In this document: positions 59,892 through 64,000 of the stretch, in pieces
Position numbering within the stretch: the first letter of the stretch is position 1
Layout: every line of letters starts with the position of its first letter
Origin: an uncultured Prevotellaceae bacterium
GTDB taxonomy: Bacteria; Bacteroidota; Bacteroidia; Bacteroidales; Bacteroidaceae
Direction: 5' to 3'
Assembly: GCA_900315455.1 (NCBI GenBank)
Contig: OMZE01000018.1
Span: 1-64,000, forward strand
DNA length: 64,000 nucleotides
The notes under the pieces: model-generated
The model's input: only the letters and a program-made list of their open reading frames with translations
Told to the model about the DNA's origin: nothing
Databases searched by the model: none
Made by a program: the position numbers and the translations under genes

Positions 59892-60506
59892 TTATTTCAC
59901 AAGGATTTGCTGCCCTATCTCCAGGTGCTCGGAAGGTTTCATGCCATTCATTCTGGCTATCTCCTCGTCTTTCACCTTTCCTTTGTAGAGTTTCTGTGAG
60001 ATGCCCCACCAAGAGTCACCCTTCTTCACGGTATAATATTTTTTGCCGTCTTTCACCGTCACCTTGTCGGCTGGAGCGGTAATGGTTTCCGTGCCCTGAG
60101 CCTGTGCTTCTTCGGCAGCAGCGGGTTTAGCCTCGTCGGTGGTCTGAGGCTTGGTGTTATCGGCTGTGGCTGTGGTGGTTTCGGTAGCGGCTGCTACGGG
60201 ATTGCTAAGTCTCTCGTTGAGAGCGTTGATGGAGTCCTCGAGCAGTGCCACGCGTTCTTTAGCCTCAGCAGCGGAGGCTTCCGGATTCTTTGTGAAATAC
60301 AAGAGCGCGAAAAGAGCGGCTGCTGCGAGTGCGAGTATGGCGAGAGGCTTCCATTTTGCAGATGTCATGCCGCTGCCTTCCTCAATTTCATTGAGCAGTC
60401 GGAAGACCTTGAGGTCACTTCCACAATCAGGACACCTTACTACTCCCTTGTTGTAGTCAGGAATGTCAGTTCGCCCGCAAATGGGGCATTTCGTACTATC
60501 TGTCAT
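59892..60506 (-). CDS. zinc-ribbon, transmembrane and LysM domain protein
   Basis: 204 residues from ATG 60506. The N-terminal zinc ribbon has CPIC...CPDC ('KCPICGRTDIPDY', 'VRCPDCGSDL'). A transmembrane helix ('PLAILALAAAALFALLYF', about 55-72) leads to a short coiled coil and a Thr/Ala/Glu-rich linker. A C-terminal LysM (about 155-204: 'YYTVKKGDSWWGISQKLY', 'IARMNGMKPSEHLEIGQQIL') ends the chain. The ribbon would be cytoplasmic and LysM would bind peptidoglycan in the periplasm. Operon with the GrpE-like gene. The frame continues upstream to 60554, but that lies beyond the -7 box region. Confidence 0.85.
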   Translation of the reverse strand: MTDSTKCPICGRTDIPDYNKGVVRCPDCGSDLKVFRLLNEIEEGSGMTSAKWKPLAILALAAAALFALLYFTKNPEASAAEAKERVALLEDSINALNERLSNPVAAATETTTATADNTKPQTTDEAKPAAAEEAQAQGTETITAPADKVTVKDGKKYYTVKKGDSWWGISQKLYKGKVKDEEIARMNGMKPSEHLEIGQQILVK

Positions 60507-60550
60507 AATCAATCTACTAATATCGGCGATGGCCATTTCCAAAAATCGCT

Positions 60551-60558
60551 CCAAAGAT
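60551..60558 (-). promoter_or_regulatory. -7 box of the zinc-ribbon/GrpE-like operon
   Basis: TATCTTTG on the minus strand, 45 bp upstream of the ATG at 60506. Confidence 0.6.
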
Positions 60559-60725
60559 ACAATTTTTTTTTCACATTACATACATTTTTTTAAAGAAAAG
60601 TTTTGATTTTAAGCAACTTCGCCGTTTTTGCAGTCAAAATTTGGTGTGTGAGGGCTACATTGCCAATGCTTTCGGTGTCGGCCGATGCCATCGCAGGATG
60701 GTTGACATAAAAAGGCGATGACATC

Positions 60726-60775
60726 AATACGGCGACACAGCAGACGCATTCGCTGCGCCCCTGTATCGCCGTATT
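60726..60775 (-). terminator. hairpin after the M6 protease gene
   Basis: Arms aatacggcgacacag and ctgtatcgccgtatt (one mismatch) around a 20-nt loop. On the minus strand it is followed 14 nt later by CTTTTTA. Likely terminator. The gap 60507-60802 otherwise shows only the -7 box above. Confidence 0.6.
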
Positions 60776-60802
60776 AGGAAATATAGTTGTTTGGAAATGG
60801 TC

Positions 60803-63142
60803 TTATTGGACAACGATTTTCTTTCCACGCACCACATAGATGCCCTTAGGCAATCCCTCCATGGTTGTGGCATCCCTTCTCACCACCGAACCATCGAGAG
60901 CGAACACATCGCCCAGGGTTTGCTCGTCGATGCTCACGAGTTGGTCGTCGACATAAGTCTGCTGTCCACTCTCGTCTACATCCACGTTGATGTAACCCAC
61001 ACCGTCGCCCTCGGTCTTGAAATATCCCTTGAAGGCTTTCATGGTGGTGGTGCCCGCCGACATGTACAACGTGCCGTTGCTGAAGAAATAGCATCCCTTT
61101 GGCACCGTGGTAAAGTTGCTTACGCCCACGAAGGTGAAAGGTCCCACCTTTGTGTGCACTGCCTCGGTGAGATTGTCAGATGCCTTCGGTACGAAGCGCA
61201 TGGGCATGGTAGCCACCTGTTCCTGCTCATTGTTGCTCTCAATATAGATGAGCACAGGAGTGTTGGCAGGTATGCCATCCGCTGTGGTAGAGAATCGCAG
61301 CGATTGGTCGTCGCCACCGGTAAAGAGTGCCACCCGGGTGCGTTGTCCGAAGGCAGCCTTCACCTCGTCGTCATTGAGTTCGAAGGGCAGCCACATCGTG
61401 AGCCATCGGTTGGTCTTGAGTACCATGTTGGTATGCACGTTATACCTATCCTGTTGGTTCTCCGAAGCCTGGTATGCAGCAGGCAGGGGTGAAGTCTCGT
61501 CGAGATACAGCCCTCGCATCACTGGTGCATCCTGGTCGGGCAGGTGGAAGTCGAAACTGATGGTTCCGTCGTCGTTCTGTGTGATGTCGGTCATTTCCCT
61601 TCCATAGAGGAAAGACTTACGGTCGGTGCCGTTGTATTGCACCATTTGCGGGTAGGTGGAGTCGGAGAAGGCGTTATGACCTGGCTGTGGGAATGGCACA
61701 CCTTTCTGCAGGTCGAAGCCCACATAGTATCCCCCATTGTAGTAATACACCAGAGGGTTGTTGTCGGCATTGATGACACGGAATCGCTCATGGAGGTTGT
61801 ACTTCACGTATCTGCCGCTGTTCACCACGTTGTGGCTCCATGCCAGTTCGCTGAAGTCTACCCTGTAGACCAGCAGTCCGAAAGCGGGCAGTCCGGCATC
61901 CCATTTGTCTTCTTGCCTGTTTTCAATGATATAGTATTCCGTGCTGTCGGGATTATCGGTATAGAAGATATAAGTCTCCCCGTTTTTTGTCAGGGGCTGT
62001 ATGTCTCTTATCTTGCACGACTCGGTGAGCACCACGGGGTCGAGCCATCCCAGACACATCTTCTCGTAGGCCGAGTATCCTGCCGGCCGGTGTCCGTTAC
62101 CGTTTTTCTCTCCACTTCCCATGACATCGAAGAATCCCACGCCATATCCTGCCCAGTGGCCTACATCGTAGAGGTCGGGGAATCCGAAGCAGTGGGAATA
62201 TTCATGGACGAATGTCCCTATCGACCTCGGCACCGGTTGGTTGTTGCTCTTCGACAGTTCGCTGACCATGCAATAGGTGTCGAGAGTCCTGCCATCGAGT
62301 TGTATGGGTTTAATATTGCTCTGTGTAAGGGTGAACTTATGCGCCCACATCGACTGTCCGGCATCTGCCCCACCTCCAGCGAAGATGATAGCCACTTGGT
62401 TCACGTTTCCGTCACCATTCCAGTCATATTTGGTGTAGTCTACCAGTTGGTCGGCGAGCAGGAAAGCCTCTTTTGCCATCTCTCCACTTCGCTCATACCC
62501 GTTGCTGCCTCCATAGTAATCGCAGTTTTTGCTCAGGGTGACAGGTCCCACGATGTCGAAGGTGAGGTCGAATTTCCCGTAACTTTGGTCGATGAAATAG
62601 TCGTGCACCGACCCAACGTATTTTCCTTCGCAGAGGTTTTCCTGGTTGAGGATTTTATCGAAATGCGCCTTGGTATCGCCCGTGACCTCTGGCGAGAACT
62701 TCCATGCCGAGGAAGCATCCGTCCCGCCTTTTCCGTCACCATCGCCGAACTCAACGAGGATAACAAGGCCCTTCTTCTTCCCCAAGAAATTCGACTTGTC
62801 GGGGTAGTAGTCTCTCTCCTTTGACGAGAGTTTGCGCATGGGAGATGTGCCGGCATTCTGGAGGCGCTGGAGGATGGAGGCCTCGCGCCGTTGCTCGAGC
62901 GTAGCCTTGTCGACGAACGAGAACAATCCCTTCGCGTTGCGCATATAGGTATTGCCGTCGGCATCGACGAGGAAATGGAAGTGCTCATCGCCCACCCATC
63001 TTGCCGTTATCTGCCTGCCGTCATCCAGGTTCACTTCCAGCCAGATATTGGGATTGGCTTCATCGGCCATCGTTTGTGCCGGAACCACCCATACCATGAT
63101 GAGTACGAGCAGCCATAGGAATGGTCTATATATCGTCCTCAT
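60803..63142 (-). CDS. M6 family zinc metalloprotease with C-terminal tail
   Basis: 779 residues from ATG 63142, signal peptide about 1-26. The peptidase core (about 115-480) carries the metzincin-like motif HEYSH (313-317) in 'FVHEYSHCFGFPDLYD', followed by 'FFDVMG', as in immune inhibitor A-type (M6) enzymes. A beta-rich region follows ('TNRWLTMWLPFEL'), and the tail is 'VFALDGSVVRRDA...PKGIYVVRGKKI'. A secreted endopeptidase, possibly proteolytically activated. An alternative Met 11 codons upstream is less signal-like. Its start overlaps the end of the small ORF at 63126-63320 by 17 bp, suggesting coupled translation. Confidence 0.88.
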   Translation of the reverse strand: MRTIYRPFLWLLVLIMVWVVPAQTMADEANPNIWLEVNLDDGRQITARWVGDEHFHFLVDADGNTYMRNAKGLFSFVDKATLEQRREASILQRLQNAGTSPMRKLSSKERDYYPDKSNFLGKKKGLVILVEFGDGDGKGGTDASSAWKFSPEVTGDTKAHFDKILNQENLCEGKYVGSVHDYFIDQSYGKFDLTFDIVGPVTLSKNCDYYGGSNGYERSGEMAKEAFLLADQLVDYTKYDWNGDGNVNQVAIIFAGGGADAGQSMWAHKFTLTQSNIKPIQLDGRTLDTYCMVSELSKSNNQPVPRSIGTFVHEYSHCFGFPDLYDVGHWAGYGVGFFDVMGSGEKNGNGHRPAGYSAYEKMCLGWLDPVVLTESCKIRDIQPLTKNGETYIFYTDNPDSTEYYIIENRQEDKWDAGLPAFGLLVYRVDFSELAWSHNVVNSGRYVKYNLHERFRVINADNNPLVYYYNGGYYVGFDLQKGVPFPQPGHNAFSDSTYPQMVQYNGTDRKSFLYGREMTDITQNDDGTISFDFHLPDQDAPVMRGLYLDETSPLPAAYQASENQQDRYNVHTNMVLKTNRWLTMWLPFELNDDEVKAAFGQRTRVALFTGGDDQSLRFSTTADGIPANTPVLIYIESNNEQEQVATMPMRFVPKASDNLTEAVHTKVGPFTFVGVSNFTTVPKGCYFFSNGTLYMSAGTTTMKAFKGYFKTEGDGVGYINVDVDESGQQTYVDDQLVSIDEQTLGDVFALDGSVVRRDATTMEGLPKGIYVVRGKKIVVQ

Positions 63143-63320
63143 CGGCCCATAAGTCTTTTTGGTGTAAATTGTCATCTGCCTCGGAGGGCAAATCAATCTC
63201 TTCACAGTCAGCAAATTGTATGACAAAAGAAGAGATTCCCAGTTCTGACAAACCGAGAATATCGCCTTCCGGCAACACATAGTCCACCGTAAGGCACGGC
63301 TTAATATAAGATTTTCTCAT
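63126..63320 (-). CDS. small ORF upstream of M6 protease, MRK...LW-acidic type (1)
   Basis: 64 residues from ATG 63320. N-terminus 'MRKSYIKPCLTVDYVLPEGD', two Cys, a hydrophobic middle ('LGISSFVIQF') and a C-terminus 'LHQKDLWADEDDI'. No signal peptide or known family. It shares the MRK-x-Y-x-KP start and LW-acidic end, and the pre-start sequence TTTCACTAT, with the ORF at 63506-63727. It overlaps the protease start by 17 bp. It could be a peptide product, a leader, or a chaperone or inhibitor of the protease; the sequence does not say which. Confidence 0.6.
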   Translation of the reverse strand: MRKSYIKPCLTVDYVLPEGDILGLSELGISSFVIQFADCEEIDLPSEADDNLHQKDLWADEDDI

Positions 63321-63505
63321 AGTGAAATGAATATGATTGACAACAAATAAAATGTCTCCCTTCACAGGGAAAAGAAAATACGATTATATACTTTCACTAT
63401 ATGAGATTACCCTAGTGATTACAGCATCACCTTTTTCCCTTCATGCAAGGGAAGGTATAGAAACAAAATATTACTATTTCGGGGCAATGACTATACTAGC
63501 CGGAC

Positions 63506-63727
63506 TTAAAAATCCGACTCTTCTTCGTCCCAGAGATAATTGTTGTTTCCGCTGCCACTCACGAAAGAAGGATTATTGATAACCCCTCCATGAACAGGAA
63601 TACCCTCCTTGAAGTTTTCCCTTCCAGGCTGGACACCGCCTTCTAATGACATTTGGAGCAGATGGGTTTCAAGACAAGCCTGTACTTCGATTTCGGTAAC
63701 AGGTTTTGCATAGCGCATTTTCCTCAT
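63506..63727 (-). CDS. small ORF upstream of M6 protease, MRK...LW-acidic type (2)
   Basis: 73 residues from ATG 63727. N-terminus 'MRKMRYAKPVTEIEVQACLE', then a Gly/Pro/Asn-rich middle with 'GIPVHGGVINNPSF', and C-terminus 'NNNYLWDEEESDF'. No known family or signal peptide. Its ends match those of the ORF at 63126-63320. A full promoter precedes it by 140 bp, so it likely heads a transcript running through the second small ORF into the M6 protease. Between them, 63321-63505 (185 bp) is non-coding with no clear terminator. Confidence 0.6.
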   Translation of the reverse strand: MRKMRYAKPVTEIEVQACLETHLLQMSLEGGVQPGRENFKEGIPVHGGVINNPSFVSGSGNNNYLWDEEESDF

Positions 63728-63866
63728 AATAGTGAAATTAATAGTGTGACAAGTTTTGAATGTGCTGATTTCCGCCATCTCGCATGGAGGTAAATCATCT
63801 GTTATTGATGGTAAAATGTATCATGCAAGTGCCCCGTAGAGGTGTCACATTAACACGAATACGGGG

Positions 63867-63898
63867 CAAAATTAAGAAATCAAGTCGTAACGTGCAAA
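63867..63898 (-). promoter_or_regulatory. promoter of the small-ORF/M6 protease transcript
   Basis: On the minus strand, -33 TTTG (63895-63898), 20-bp spacer, -7 TAATTTTG (63867-63874). The leader to the first ATG is about 135 nt. Confidence 0.7.
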
Positions 63899-63957
63899 TT
63901 TTTGAATAAAAAAATGCAAATTTTGACCAAAAAAATACATTTTTCGACCAAAAAATT
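63894..63957 (+). repeat. three degenerate 21-22 bp AT-rich repeats at the promoter
   Basis: Copies at 63894-63915, 63916-63936 and 63937-63957, each of the form (g/a)ca(a)atttt(t)(c)ga(c)caaaaaa(t), immediately upstream of and overlapping the -33 box. The spacing is two helical turns, so they could bind a protein or bend DNA; plain AT-richness is the alternative. Confidence 0.5.
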
Positions 63958-64000
63958 CGCTAAAATCAATAATCAGAGTGGTTTACGATACTCTTTCCTA

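Noticed and set aside
1-64000. tRNA, rRNA and insertion sequences
   Set aside because: None was recognised by eye; a tRNA scan would be decisive, so a missed small RNA gene cannot be excluded.

Overview
The window looks like chromosomal DNA of a gut or oral Bacteroidota, most likely a Prevotellaceae member (Prevotella or Segatella type). Reasons: SusC/SusD-type outer-membrane glycan uptake genes, many lipoproteins, no consistent Shine-Dalgarno sequences, and repeated Bacteroidota promoters (-7 box TAnnTTTG, sometimes with a TTTG -33 box 19-20 bp upstream). Coding density is high and base composition is near-balanced, with AT-rich gaps between genes. I saw no rRNA, tRNA, CRISPR array or insertion sequence.

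Region 1 (1-3.5 kb) holds the end of a PepSY-like protein, a LicD-family transferase, a lipoprotein and a DUF169 protein. Region 2 (3.5-38.3 kb) is a large polysaccharide utilization locus. One minus-strand operon (18.8 to 3.5 kb) encodes three GH31 enzymes, two SusE/F-like glycan-binding proteins, a GLUG-repeat surface protein and a GH38 alpha-mannosidase. A membrane-spanning DUF6377 (SusR-like) regulator lies upstream at 19-20.6 kb. A second minus operon (28.4 to 20.8 kb) is susC-susD-susE-GH43. A third (33.3 to 28.6 kb) encodes a GH76 endo-mannanase, a GH43 enzyme and an unrecognised 667-residue secreted protein. A divergent DUF4964/4965 (glutaminase-A-like) protein and a small lipoprotein translationally coupled to another GH43 complete the region. 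GH76, GH38, GH31 and GH43 together suggest a fungal or yeast-type alpha-mannan, or another alpha-linked heteroglycan carrying pentose or glucose side chains. This is inference; no GH92, GH125 or GH99 was seen. The same 10-bp core AAATGTATAA lies in front of all three minus operons, and I propose it as the binding site of the DUF6377 regulator.

Region 3 (38.3-47.6 kb) carries nagB, a PheC-like solute-binding lipoprotein with an unusual N-terminal extension, a protein with five 46-residue TPR repeats, a DUF554 membrane protein, a patatin/beta-barrel protein, a GH3 (NagZ-like) lipoprotein and a small outer-membrane beta-barrel protein. Region 4 (47.9-55.8 kb) is housekeeping: hflX, a DUF4954 protein, an M16 peptidase and class I fumarase.

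Region 5 (55.8-64 kb) is more unusual. It holds an isolated phage portal-like gene with no other phage genes near it, a small XRE-like DNA-binding protein, two small envelope proteins, and a GrpE-like protein paired with a zinc-ribbon/TM/LysM protein. At the right end, an M6-family metalloprotease is preceded by two tiny related ORFs (MRK...KP at the N-terminus, LW-acidic tail at the C-terminus) that share their 5' leader.
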